Source: JANXQG01 sp963804375
Lineage (GTDB): Bacteria > Planctomycetota > Planctomycetia > Pirellulales > Thermoguttaceae
Length of the DNA stretch: 64,000 nt
Reading direction: 5' to 3'
NCBI GenBank assembly: GCA_963804375.1
Contig: CAWDQE010000021.1
Coordinates: 496,001-560,000, forward strand
In this document: positions 19,437 to 28,153 of the stretch, one piece after another
Position numbering within the stretch: position 1 is the first letter of the stretch
Layout of the letters: the number at the start of each line of letters is the position of its first letter
Notes under the pieces: generated by a model
What the model was told of the DNA's origin: nothing
Databases searched by the model: none
Seen by the model: only the letters and a program-made list of their open reading frames with translations
Translations under genes and position numbers: made by a program

Positions 19437-19456
19437 TTTGGGGATTCGTCCCCAAA
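19437..19456 (+). promoter_or_regulatory. UUCG-tetraloop hairpin just before a start codon
   Basis: TTTGGGGA and TCCCCAAA form a perfect 8-bp stem closed by a TTCG tetraloop, ending six bases before the ATG at 19463. It would occupy the ribosome-binding region, and no other Shine-Dalgarno sequence is visible. It could restrain translation or mark an mRNA 5' end; no T-run follows, so it is not a standard terminator. Confidence 0.5.
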
Positions 19457-19462
19457 CCAATC

Positions 19463-20720
19463 ATGACCGAACCAGACAAAACCGATCATTGGGCCTCTTT
19501 GGCGAGCAACCTTGGAGCGGAACCGGCTCCGGAAGAGCCAAAGGAAGCGGCAGTGTCGGCGGAAACGCCAGAATCCGGCGCCCAAGGGCAAGCGGCGCCG
19601 GCGGCCCCGCCGCCGTCGCTTTCCCGGCCGGCGGCCAAACCGGCGCGGGCGTCCCGTCGTCCGGCCCGTCCCCCGTCCTGGGACCAGTTGGCTGGCGATC
19701 TGGGGATCACGCCGGCGCCGGCGCCGCCCCTGCCGCAGCCTGCCGCAAGCACACCACCGCGACCGCCGCAGCCTGCCCCAATCGCAGAGCCGCCGCAGGC
19801 TATGCCACCCGAGTCGCCGCCGCGGCAGGGGTTCGTGGAAGCGGAAGTTGCGTTGCCCAGCTTTACCATCGCAGAGCCGCAAGCGGCTGAGAAACCGGAC
19901 GTGTTCGTCGAGGCGGAAGCGGCGCTTCCGGTTTGGGACGAATTGGAGCCGGCGGCCACCGAGCCAGAGTCGTTCGAGCCGCAAGAGGCCCTGGACATCA
20001 TGGATGAGACCGCGGATGAGTTCGACGATGAGGAGTCGGAAGCGACTGCCGCAACGTCCGAGCCTGCCGGCGAGCAGTCGGCCAGCGAGCGGGCTGCAAC
20101 GGAAGAGCGAAGATCCCGACGCCGTCGCCGTCGTCGCGGACGCGGTCGGGGCCGCGAAGAGGGTCCCTCGGCGGAAGCTGGGGCAGCCCGCGAACCCGGT
20201 GAAGAGCCGGCGGGAGAAGGGTCGGCCGATGACGAAACGGTCGTTTCCGAGGGCCTGGAGTTCGAACGTCGATAGCTCGGCGACCGAACCGGCCGAAGAG
20301 GAGAGGCCCAAGGGCGACAGGACAGAGCGGCGCGGCCGCCGCCGTCGTGGCCGCGGTCGCAGTCGCAGCCCCGATCAGGTTCAGGACGAGCAAACGGCTG
20401 GGGAAGACGACGCCATCGATGAGGGACAGGGCGATTTCGGTGACGTTGAGGAAGAGGAATCTGCGGTCGAAGCCGAGGGCTCGGACGAGCATGATTTCGA
20501 TGACGAGGAAGAGCACGACGGCGAGCACGATGACGATGGCGGCGATTCGCCTCGCATCGGTTTCCGCAACATTCCCACCTGGCAAGATGCCATCGGCATG
20601 ATGATCGCCAAGAACATGGAAGCCCGCGCACGAAATCCCGGCGGCCCGCGTGGCTCGGGTGGACGTGGTGGCCGCGGTGGTGGCGGACGTGGTCGCGGCC
20701 GCCGGCCGGATAGGCGGTGA
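19463..20720 (+). CDS. Disordered acidic/Arg-rich protein (one frameshift)
   Basis: About 418 residues when two frames are joined near 20240-20270 by removing one base. The protein is Pro/Ala/Glu-rich at first, with repeated short units (WDQLAGDLGI echoing WASLASNLGA; VEAEVALPSF echoing VEAEAALPVW). It then has two Arg-rich blocks (RRRRRRRGRGRGR and RRGRRRRGRGRSRS) separated by acidic stretches. A folded-looking motif near the end (IPTWQDAIGMMIAKNMEAR) precedes an RGG-type tail. RGG and Arg/Gly runs usually bind RNA, so an RNA-associated role is possible; this is inference. It ends 13 bases before mfd, so co-transcription is likely. Confidence 0.65.
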
Positions 20721-20733
20721 ATGACCGCAGAAT

Positions 20734-23700
20734 ATGTCTTCCGCTCCCTTAGCAACGGCGGAGTCCGATCGGCTTTTGCAACTGATCGGACGCCTCAAGG
20801 CGTTGCCGGACTTCGCGGAGGTCGTCGACAGTCTGCTCGCGGGCCATGCGGCGACGCTGGACGGAGTCTGGGGGTCGTCGTGCGCGCTGGTGGCGGCCGC
20901 GCTGGCCCGAGAAGCCCCAGCCGTGCTCGTGATCGTCTGCCCGCGGCTGGATGAAGTCCAAGGGCTGATCGGCGACCTGAACCTCTTCTCTCCGCTGCAG
21001 CCGTTCCACTTCCCCGTCCACGAATCTCTTTCGACCGAGCGGATGGTGCAGGATGAGGCCGTCGGCGATCGGGTCCGCGTGCTCAAGACTCTGCTCGGTC
21101 CGCAACCGCCCAAGGTCCTCGTCACGAGCATTCCGGCCCTCTTGCAACCGGTCCCCAGCCGGTCGCGATTGGCCGAACAGACCCGGACGCTGCGGGTCGG
21201 CGGGCCGCTTTCCGTCGAAGAGATTTCCCGCTGGCTCGTGGGCAGCGGCTTTCAGAACACAACGGCCGTTGAACTGCCCGGCGAGTTCTCGCATCGTGGT
21301 GGAATCATCGACATCTTCGCACCCGACTGGTTCAACCCCGTGAGGATTGAACTGTTTGGCGACGAAATCGAGTCGATCCGCCGGTTCGAGGCGGCCAGTC
21401 AGAGGAGCTTGGAGCGGCTCGAGGCAGTTGATATCACGGCGGTGGTGGGCGGGCAGGGAGCGGGAAGCGAGGGTAACGGATCGTTTAACCCGGAGCCAAC
21501 GGCGACGGATGAAGCCGTCGCCGTTGGCTCCGGGTTAAACGAGCCACGGGCGATGGCGCCGACCCGGTCGTCACCTATTGCGCATCTCGCCGATTATCTC
21601 CCCCGGCAAAGCTGGTTCCTGCTGATCGAGCCGGGAGAACTGGAAAGCGAAGGCCGGCAGTACCTTGAACGCCTCGAACGGCAGCAAGGATTTCATAGCG
21701 TGGCCGAGGTGATCCGCCGGGCGGTGCAGTTTCCTTCCGTCACCGCCTCGGCAATTGCGACGGGCTCGCTGGAAACGACATGCCGGCTGCCGATCGAGTC
21801 GGTGGAACGCTTCAGCGGCCACATCGACAAGGTCCGCGAAGAGTTGGACGACGCCGGCCGTGGCCAGGAGGTCTTCCTGGTCTGTCAGACCGAGGCCGAA
21901 ATCCGCCGCCTGGGCGAGGTTTTTGGCGGTACGCAACTCGCCCGCGACGGCCGCCTGCACTTTTCGATCGGTGCGCTGCAGAATGGCTTCCGGCTGGTGC
22001 CCGATCGCATCGTGCTGCTGGGCAGCGGCGAGCTGTTCCGCCGCGTCGACGTGCAGCGTCCGGCGGTTGCTCGCCGGCGGCTGGGCAGGGCGATCGACAG
22101 TTTCCTGGACCTGCACGAAGGCGACCTTGTGGTACACCTCAGCCACGGCATCGCCCGTTATCGCGGCATGAAGCCGCAGGAGAAGAACGGGCAGGTCGAG
22201 GAGCACCTCGAGTTGGAGTTTCAGGGCAAGACCAAGCTGTACGTGCCGGCTTCGAAGATCGGTCTGGTGCAGAAGTACGTGGGCGGCACCAAGGGCCGGC
22301 CGATGCTGGCCAGGCTCGGCGGCCGCCTTTGGGAGAAACAGAAGAAGCGGGTCGAATCGGCCGTGACCGACATGGCCGCCGAGATGCTCGAACTTCAGGC
22401 CGTTCGCGCCTCGCGGCCGGGCATCAGCTTCCGCGTGGAGACCGAGTGGCAACACGAATTCGACGCTTCGTTTCCCTACAAGGAAACGCCCGACCAGTTG
22501 ACTTCCTTGGAAGCGATCAAGCAGGACATGCAGGCCCCGCGGCCGATGGACCGGCTGCTGTGCGGCGACGTCGGCTACGGCAAGACGGAAGTGGCCATGC
22601 GGGCGGCCTTCAAGGCGATCGATTCGGGCTACCAGGTAGCGCTGCTCGTGCCCACGACGATCCTTGCCGAGCAACACTTGCGGACCTTCACGGCGCGGAT
22701 GGCCGAGTTTCCCTTCTCGATTGCCGCCCTCTCGCGGTTCTCCACGCACAAGCAGCAAGCCGAAATCGTCCAACGACTGGCCGCCGGCTCGGTGGACATC
22801 ATCATCGGCACGCATCGCCTCGTGCAGCCGGACGTGAAATTCCACAATCTGGGCCTGATCATCATCGATGAGGAGCAGCGGTTCGGCGTCGAAGTCAAGG
22901 AACGCCTCAAGGCCATGCGGCAGACCGTCGATGTGCTGACGATGACCGCCACGCCGATCCCGCGCACACTGCACATGGGTTTGATCGGCGTCCGCGACAT
23001 TTCCAACCTGGAAACCCCGCCCGAAGACCGGCTGGCGGTGGAAACCCGCGTCACGCGCTTCAATCCCGAGCTGATCCGCCAGGCCGTGCTGCGGGAGCTT
23101 AACCGGCAGGGGCAGATCTACTTCGTCCACAATCGCGTCAACGATATCCAGGCGCTCGCCAAGCGGCTCAGCCAGATCGCGCCCGAGGCCCGCACCCGCA
23201 TTGCCCACGGGCAGATGGCCGAGCACGAGTTGGAGCGGGTGATGTTGGACTTCGTGGCCCATCGTTTCGACCTTTTGCTGGCGACGACGATCATCGAGAG
23301 CGGCCTGGACATCCCCAACGCAAACACCATTTTCATCGACGAGGCCGACTGCTACGGCCTGGCCGACCTGCACCAGCTTCGCGGCCGGGTGGGCCGTTAC
23401 ATCCACCGGGCCTATTGCTATCTCCTGCTGGATCCGAACAAGAACCTCACGTCAACTTCCGCACGGCGCCTGAAAGCGATCGAAGAATTCAGCCAGATGG
23501 GCGCCGGCTTCGCCATCGCCATGCGCGACCTGGAGATCCGCGGCGCAGGCAATATCCTGGGCACCGAGCAGAGCGGGCATATCGCCGTGGTGGGCTACGA
23601 GCTGTATTGCTCGCTCCTGCAACAGGCGGTGCACCTGCTCAAGCGGCAGCCGATCAAGCAGGCGATCGAGGTCGATGTCGATCTGCCGGGCGAAGGCCAC

Positions 23701-24117
23701 ATCCCACGCAGCTATGTGCCCGACATGCGTTTGAAAATCGATCTCTACCGCCGTCTCGGCCGGATTTCCAGCATGGACGAGCTTCGCGATCTGCGGAACG
23801 AACTGCAGGACCGCTTCGGCGCCCCGCCGCCGCTGGTCGAGCATCTGCTCTGGCTGGCCGAATTGCGGATTGTCGCCCACAGTTGGCGGATCGAATCGAT
23901 CCACGTGGAGCCGCCCTACGTCGTCTTCCGCTACCGCTCGGCACGGCTCATCCGCGAACTGGCGGCCCAAAGTGGGGGAAAGCTGAGAGTGGTCGACAAC
24001 CAGAGTGCCTATCTTCCCCTGGAGGGCGACAAGGAATCGCCGGAATCGATTCGCCGGCAGGTCAAATCGCTGTTGCAGTTACGGACGGAGGATGCCTATA
24101 ATCGGCCCCCGTCGTGA
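20734..24117 (+). CDS. mfd: Transcription-repair coupling factor Mfd
   Basis: A 1,127-residue DNA translocase that removes stalled RNA polymerase and recruits UvrA. Order: UvrB-like N-terminal region to about residue 240; RNA-polymerase-interacting CarD-like domain at about 460-540 (DLVVHLSHGIARYRGM); helicase domain with Walker A (GDVGYGKTE, about 611), DEEQ (about 712), TATPIPRTLHM and QLRGRVGR; and a TRCF C-terminal domain ending about residue 1100. The length matches the family. A palindromic DNA segment inserts about 20 residues in frame near residue 250, in the linker after the UvrB-like part. The start follows the disordered-protein gene by 13 bases. Confidence 0.97.
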   Translation: MSSAPLATAESDRLLQLIGRLKALPDFAEVVDSLLAGHAATLDGVWGSSCALVAAALAREAPAVLVIVCPRLDEVQGLIGDLNLFSPLQPFHFPVHESLSTERMVQDEAVGDRVRVLKTLLGPQPPKVLVTSIPALLQPVPSRSRLAEQTRTLRVGGPLSVEEISRWLVGSGFQNTTAVELPGEFSHRGGIIDIFAPDWFNPVRIELFGDEIESIRRFEAASQRSLERLEAVDITAVVGGQGAGSEGNGSFNPEPTATDEAVAVGSGLNEPRAMAPTRSSPIAHLADYLPRQSWFLLIEPGELESEGRQYLERLERQQGFHSVAEVIRRAVQFPSVTASAIATGSLETTCRLPIESVERFSGHIDKVREELDDAGRGQEVFLVCQTEAEIRRLGEVFGGTQLARDGRLHFSIGALQNGFRLVPDRIVLLGSGELFRRVDVQRPAVARRRLGRAIDSFLDLHEGDLVVHLSHGIARYRGMKPQEKNGQVEEHLELEFQGKTKLYVPASKIGLVQKYVGGTKGRPMLARLGGRLWEKQKKRVESAVTDMAAEMLELQAVRASRPGISFRVETEWQHEFDASFPYKETPDQLTSLEAIKQDMQAPRPMDRLLCGDVGYGKTEVAMRAAFKAIDSGYQVALLVPTTILAEQHLRTFTARMAEFPFSIAALSRFSTHKQQAEIVQRLAAGSVDIIIGTHRLVQPDVKFHNLGLIIIDEEQRFGVEVKERLKAMRQTVDVLTMTATPIPRTLHMGLIGVRDISNLETPPEDRLAVETRVTRFNPELIRQAVLRELNRQGQIYFVHNRVNDIQALAKRLSQIAPEARTRIAHGQMAEHELERVMLDFVAHRFDLLLATTIIESGLDIPNANTIFIDEADCYGLADLHQLRGRVGRYIHRAYCYLLLDPNKNLTSTSARRLKAIEEFSQMGAGFAIAMRDLEIRGAGNILGTEQSGHIAVVGYELYCSLLQQAVHLLKRQPIKQAIEVDVDLPGEGHIPRSYVPDMRLKIDLYRRLGRISSMDELRDLRNELQDRFGAPPPLVEHLLWLAELRIVAHSWRIESIHVEPPYVVFRYRSARLIRELAAQSGGKLRVVDNQSAYLPLEGDKESPESIRRQVKSLLQLRTEDAYNRPPS
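21481..21542. repeat. Palindromic element in frame inside mfd
   Basis: Arms 21481-21508 and 21515-21542 are perfectly complementary over 28 bases around a 6-base loop, with the core CCGGAGCCAACGGCGACGG. The segment is read through as about 20 residues of low-complexity sequence (FNPEPTATDEAVAVG) in the Mfd linker. It resembles an intergenic repeat more than normal coding sequence. Confidence 0.85.
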
Positions 24118-24136
24118 GAGGCTGTCCGGCAACCTT

Positions 24137-24238
24137 CCCTCTCCCACCGTGAAAGGGGCACGACAAGCTCCCCTCTCCCTCCAGGAAAGGGGCACGACAA
24201 GCTCCCCTCTCCCTCCGGGAGAGGGGCAGGGGGTGAGG
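24137..24238. repeat. Tandem 34-bp repeat downstream of mfd
   Basis: Two near-identical 34-bp units (24151-24184 and 24185-24218) contain GGGGCACGACAAGCTCCCCT and CTCCCTCC. A partial unit precedes them, and a CTCCGGGAGAGG hairpin follows at about 24213-24225. It lies in the mfd to ppiC gap and ends with GGGCTTTT, so it may also act as a weak terminator. Confidence 0.6.
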
Positions 24239-24319
24239 GCTTTTCGCTACAGTCATAGGCCCGCCAAAATCGAAAATGATAGAAGCAATGGCGGGCTGCA
24301 ATTCTCCGGGGCGATTCTC

Positions 24320-25822
24320 GTGCAACATCGGTTCATTATTCCAGCGGGTGCGGGACTCATCGCGAGTCTTCTTCTGGTGAGCCAGGCGCTTCTATGGGCC
24401 CAGGACCCCTTTCCTCCGGTATCACCCGGCAGATACATGCCCGGCGGCCAGGCCTCGAACGGATACAATCCGGTCCAGGGCTACCAACCCTCGGGTGTGC
24501 CGTCGCAGCCGGCGGAGGTGATCCGGCCCAATAGTTTTCCCGGAGGCCCCAGCCCCCAGGCAACGCCTGATGGGGGCAACCCGTTCGGCGTGGTCCCCTC
24601 CGCCGCTCCAGCCTATGGACCGATCTACCAGCCGGGGCAGCAGCCGGCGCGGGGCGGCGCCATCCCGGCGAGCTATCTCGGGCAGCCGCATCTTCCGGGC
24701 GGCACCGTCCCCGGCAGGCAAGTTGCCCCGGCGAAGCTTTGCAGCGGGTCACAAATGCTCGCGCGCGTGGGCAATGATGTTATTCTCACGTGCGACGTCC
24801 TGATTACCGGCGTGGAGGACATGATGGCCCAGGTTAAGGGTCAACTTCCGCCCGCGAAGGTTGCCGAGCAGTGCGCGGGACTGGTCAAGGAAGTGACCGA
24901 AGCCATCGACGAATTCAACGCGCACTACAACGATCCCGACCCGGCCAAGGGCATGTCGCTGGCGCATCAGACGCTTATCTATTCCCTCTTGCAGCGGCAG
25001 ATCGAAGTCAAACTGCTTTACCAGGACTTCCTCAAGACGGTACCCAAAGAGAACTGGCCCACGATCCAAGAGAGCGTCAACAAGCAGTTCGACGAAGGCC
25101 AGCTCAAGGTTCTCATGAAGCGCGAGAATGTGGTTTCACGGGCCGATCTGGAGAACAGCCTTCAGGCCAAAGGGAGTTCCCTGGACCGCGAAAGACGCTC
25201 TTTTCAGGAGAAAGTCATAGCCCAGGAATGGATGCGCCAACAGGTAAAGAAGGACGACGAAAAAGGCCATGAAGAAGAAGTGACCCATGAGGAGATGCGG
25301 GCCTGGTATCAGGCGCACATCAAGGATTTCGAGCAGCCGGCCAAGGTTCGCTGGGAGGAACTGATGATCGCGTTTTCCCGCCACGCGAGTCATGACGAGG
25401 CCTATGCGGCCATTGCGGCCCTGGGGAACCGGGTCTTGGCCGGGGCTTCACTGGCCGACGTGGCCAAGTCGGCCTCCGATGGTCCGACCGCCCGGCAGGG
25501 CGGGCAGCAGGATTGGACCCGCCAAGGCAGTCTAAACTCGGAAGCCCTCGATCAGGCGATTTTCAGCCTGCCGGTGGGGCAGCTCAGCCAGATCCTGGAG
25601 TCGGACCGCGGCTACCACATCATTCGAGTGGCGGAGCGGAAGGAAATGACTTGTACGAGCTTCTTGGACGCGCAAAAGAAAATCAAGGAGAACATCAAGC
25701 AGGAGCGGCTTGACAAGCGCTTGAAGGACTTCGTCAAGAAGCTCCGTGCCAAGTATCCCGTCTGGACGGTCTTCGACAATTCGCTGCAAAAGCCGAAACA
25801 AGCCGAAGAAGAGGACCGGTAA
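24320..25822 (+). CDS. Exported peptidylprolyl isomerase, parvulin type
   Basis: A 500-residue protein with a signal sequence (FIIPAGAGLIASLLLVSQALLWA) if translation starts at the GTG at 24320. Residues 30-135 are Pro/Gly/Gln-rich and probably disordered. A helical SurA-like N-domain follows (about 150-320), then a rotamase domain at about 335-440, including KVRWEELMIAFS, GGQQDWTRQGSLN and LSQILESDRGYHIIRVAER. It should act in the periplasm on outer-membrane or secreted proteins, in keeping with the many exported proteins around it. The frame is open upstream of the GTG, but that part is the repeat region. Confidence 0.85.
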   Translation: MQHRFIIPAGAGLIASLLLVSQALLWAQDPFPPVSPGRYMPGGQASNGYNPVQGYQPSGVPSQPAEVIRPNSFPGGPSPQATPDGGNPFGVVPSAAPAYGPIYQPGQQPARGGAIPASYLGQPHLPGGTVPGRQVAPAKLCSGSQMLARVGNDVILTCDVLITGVEDMMAQVKGQLPPAKVAEQCAGLVKEVTEAIDEFNAHYNDPDPAKGMSLAHQTLIYSLLQRQIEVKLLYQDFLKTVPKENWPTIQESVNKQFDEGQLKVLMKRENVVSRADLENSLQAKGSSLDRERRSFQEKVIAQEWMRQQVKKDDEKGHEEEVTHEEMRAWYQAHIKDFEQPAKVRWEELMIAFSRHASHDEAYAAIAALGNRVLAGASLADVAKSASDGPTARQGGQQDWTRQGSLNSEALDQAIFSLPVGQLSQILESDRGYHIIRVAERKEMTCTSFLDAQKKIKENIKQERLDKRLKDFVKKLRAKYPVWTVFDNSLQKPKQAEEEDR

Positions 25823-25853
25823 TCGAAGCTGTGGCTGGCATCTTGCAAGCCAC

Positions 25854-25885
25854 GTAGGCCGGAACTGCGCAGGCTTGTTCCGGCC
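25854..25885. repeat. REP-like palindrome, copy 1
   Basis: GTAGGCCGGAAC, a short loop and GTTCCGGCCTGC form a hairpin 32 bases after the prolyl isomerase stop. The same unit recurs at 35786-35816 and, in expanded form, at 57323-57433. It could also help end transcription here. Confidence 0.65.
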
Positions 25886-25947
25886 TGCGCTCTCTGTTTA
25901 CCGGCAAATTGGCGCAACTCCTTACAGAACCGTAACATAGACTTGGG

Positions 25948-25976
25948 TTGTCAACTGTCGATCGCCGCTGTATAAT
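25948..25976 (+). promoter_or_regulatory. Strong sigma-70-type promoter before EF-G
   Basis: TTGTCA and a perfect TATAAT are separated by exactly 17 bases, 53 bases before the EF-G start codon. This is the best promoter match in the window and fits a highly expressed translation gene. Confidence 0.7.
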
Positions 25977-26029
25977 AATCGATTGTAAACTGGCGTATTG
26001 CCTTTACTTAAGCGACCGACAAGGCGAAC

Positions 26030-28153
26030 ATGGACCTGAGCAAACTCCGCAATATCGGCATTTCGGCCCACATCGATTCAGGGAAGACCACTCTCAGCGA
26101 GCGCGTGCTGTACTACTGTGGCCGCATCCACCGCATGCAGGAGGTGAAGGGAGGCGGGGCAGGCGCCACGATGGACCACATGGACCTGGAGCGGGAGCGC
26201 GGCATCACGATCACCAGCGCCGCAACCTCGGTCGAGTGGAACGGTTACAACATCAACCTGATCGACACGCCCGGGCACGTCGACTTCACCGTGGAAGTCG
26301 AGCGGAGCCTCCGCGTCCTGGACGGGGCGATTCTCGTCCTTTGCGCCGTAGGTGGGGTGCAGGCCCAATCGTTGACCATCGATCGCCAGATGCGGCGCTA
26401 TCGCGTTCCCCGGCTGGCGTTCATCAACAAGATGGACCGTACGGGCGGCAACCCCCAGAAGGTGGTTGAGCAACTCCGCGGCAAGCTCGGCTGCGATGCC
26501 GTGCTGGTGCAGCTTCCCATTGGTCTGGAACACAACTTCGAAGGCGTGGTCGACCTGCTCCGCCAAAAGGCCTTGTACTTCGACGGCGAAAACGGCGAAA
26601 ACGTCCGTGAAGAGGCCATTCCGGCCGGCATGGCCGAGGAAGTCAGGGCGGCCCGCCAGCATTTGCTGGAATTGGTCTCGATGTATAGCGACGAGATGAT
26701 GGAGCTCTTGTTGGCCGAAGAGGATCTACCGTTGGCATTGGTCGATCGCGTCATTCGGGAAGCCGTGCTCAGCCAGCAGTTGACCCCCGTTTTCCTCGGA
26801 TCGGCCTACAAGAATAAGGGCGTTCAGCCGCTCTTGGACGCGGTCACCCGCTATCTGCCATCGCCGCTGGAGAGCCCGATCAAGGCCCTCGGGGCACCCG
26901 GTGGGGCATCCAGCACCCTGGGTCCGGGTCGCGACGATCCGGGCAAGGACGTGAAGTTGACTCCCGATCCTAGTAAGCCGATGGTCGGCATGGGGTTCAA
27001 GATCGTGGAAGACTCCTACGGCACGCTGACCTTCATGCGGGTGTACCAGGGCTCGATCAAGAAAGGCGAGAGCTACTTCAACCAGCGCAACGGCCGCAAG
27101 GAGCGTTTCAGCCGGATCGTGCGGATGCACGCCGATCAGCGCGAAGACATCGATTCGGCCGAGGCGGGCGACATTGTCGCCGTTTTGGGCCTCGATGCGG
27201 CCAGCGGCGATACCTACTGCTCGAAATACCCCTATTGCACGCTGGAAAGCATGTTCGTGCCCGAACCGGTCATCAAGGTGGCGGTTGCCCCGGCCAAGCG
27301 CGACGGCGCCGACCGCCTGAGCAAGGCCCTGCACCGCTTCCGCCGCGAAGACCCGACTCTGCATATTTCCACCGACGAAGAGACCGGCGAAACGATCATG
27401 GCCGGCATGGGCGAGTTGCACCTGGAAATCTATATCGAGCGGATTCGCCGCGAGTACGGCGTGGAAGTCGAGGTCGGCGCTCCCAAGGTCAACTATCGCG
27501 AGGCCCCCACCCAGGCGTGCAAGTTCAATACCAAGCACAGGAAGCAGACCGGCGGGTCCGGCCAGTACGCCCACATCGTCGGTCACATGGAGCCGCTGCC
27601 GGAAGACTCTGTGGAGAGTTTCGTCTTCGAAGAGGAGGTCGTGGGCGGACGGATTCCCAAGAACTTCATTCCGGCCATCGAGAAGGGCTTCCGCCAGATG
27701 GTCCACAAGGGACCTGTCGCCGGCTACCCGGTGGTGGGCCTGAAGGTGACGGTGGAAGACGGTTCCTATCACGACGTCGACAGCTCGGACATGGCCTTTC
27801 AGACCTGCGCTCGGACCTGCATGCGAGAGAATTTTCCCGCCACCCGGCCCGTGCTGCTGGAGCCGGTGATGAAGATCGAGATCGAGTGCCCGACCGACTT
27901 CCAGGGATCGGTGGTGGGCAATTTGACCTCCCGCCGCGGGATGGTTGTGGCCACCGAGGTCAGCGGCGCGATCTGCCGCATCGAAGGCGAAGTTCCCCTC
28001 TCGGAGACCTTCGGTTACTCGACCGACCTGCGGAGCATGACCCAGGGCCAAGGCACGTTCACCATGGAATTTGCCAAGTATCGCCGCATGCCCGGCGCGA
28101 TCGAGCGCGAGATCATCGCCGCCCGCAAAGTGCAAGCTATGGCCGAGGTATGA
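26030..28153 (+). CDS. fusA: Elongation factor G, spd/mitochondrial EF-G1-like
   Basis: A 707-residue translational GTPase. G1 is AHIDSGKTT (13-21), G3 DTPGH (79-83) and G4 NKMD (133-136). Domains II-V follow with normal spacing (GMGELHLEIYIERI in domain III, GGSGQYAHI and the DGSYHDVDSSDMAF segment in domain IV). The Ser in place of the usual Ala in the P-loop, and the AHIDSGKTTLSERVLYY context, are typical of the spdEFG1/mitochondrial EF-G1 clade that planctomycetes often carry in addition to canonical EF-G. The insertion at about 290-320 (GGASSTLGPGRDDPGKDV) also fits that clade. Whether it is the main translocase or a specialised paralogue cannot be told from this window. The ATG follows AAGGCG. 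Confidence 0.95.
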   Translation: MDLSKLRNIGISAHIDSGKTTLSERVLYYCGRIHRMQEVKGGGAGATMDHMDLERERGITITSAATSVEWNGYNINLIDTPGHVDFTVEVERSLRVLDGAILVLCAVGGVQAQSLTIDRQMRRYRVPRLAFINKMDRTGGNPQKVVEQLRGKLGCDAVLVQLPIGLEHNFEGVVDLLRQKALYFDGENGENVREEAIPAGMAEEVRAARQHLLELVSMYSDEMMELLLAEEDLPLALVDRVIREAVLSQQLTPVFLGSAYKNKGVQPLLDAVTRYLPSPLESPIKALGAPGGASSTLGPGRDDPGKDVKLTPDPSKPMVGMGFKIVEDSYGTLTFMRVYQGSIKKGESYFNQRNGRKERFSRIVRMHADQREDIDSAEAGDIVAVLGLDAASGDTYCSKYPYCTLESMFVPEPVIKVAVAPAKRDGADRLSKALHRFRREDPTLHISTDEETGETIMAGMGELHLEIYIERIRREYGVEVEVGAPKVNYREAPTQACKFNTKHRKQTGGSGQYAHIVGHMEPLPEDSVESFVFEEEVVGGRIPKNFIPAIEKGFRQMVHKGPVAGYPVVGLKVTVEDGSYHDVDSSDMAFQTCARTCMRENFPATRPVLLEPVMKIEIECPTDFQGSVVGNLTSRRGMVVATEVSGAICRIEGEVPLSETFGYSTDLRSMTQGQGTFTMEFAKYRRMPGAIEREIIAARKVQAMAEV

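Noticed and set aside
21571..23406. A 611-codon minus-strand frame inside mfd
   Set aside because: A shadow of the mfd coding strand, with no recognisable domain.
27235..28149. N-terminal extension of the ABC-F frame through the EF-G gene
   Set aside because: It is out of frame within EF-G and low-complexity Arg/Gly; the ATG at 28150 gives the normal ABC-F start.
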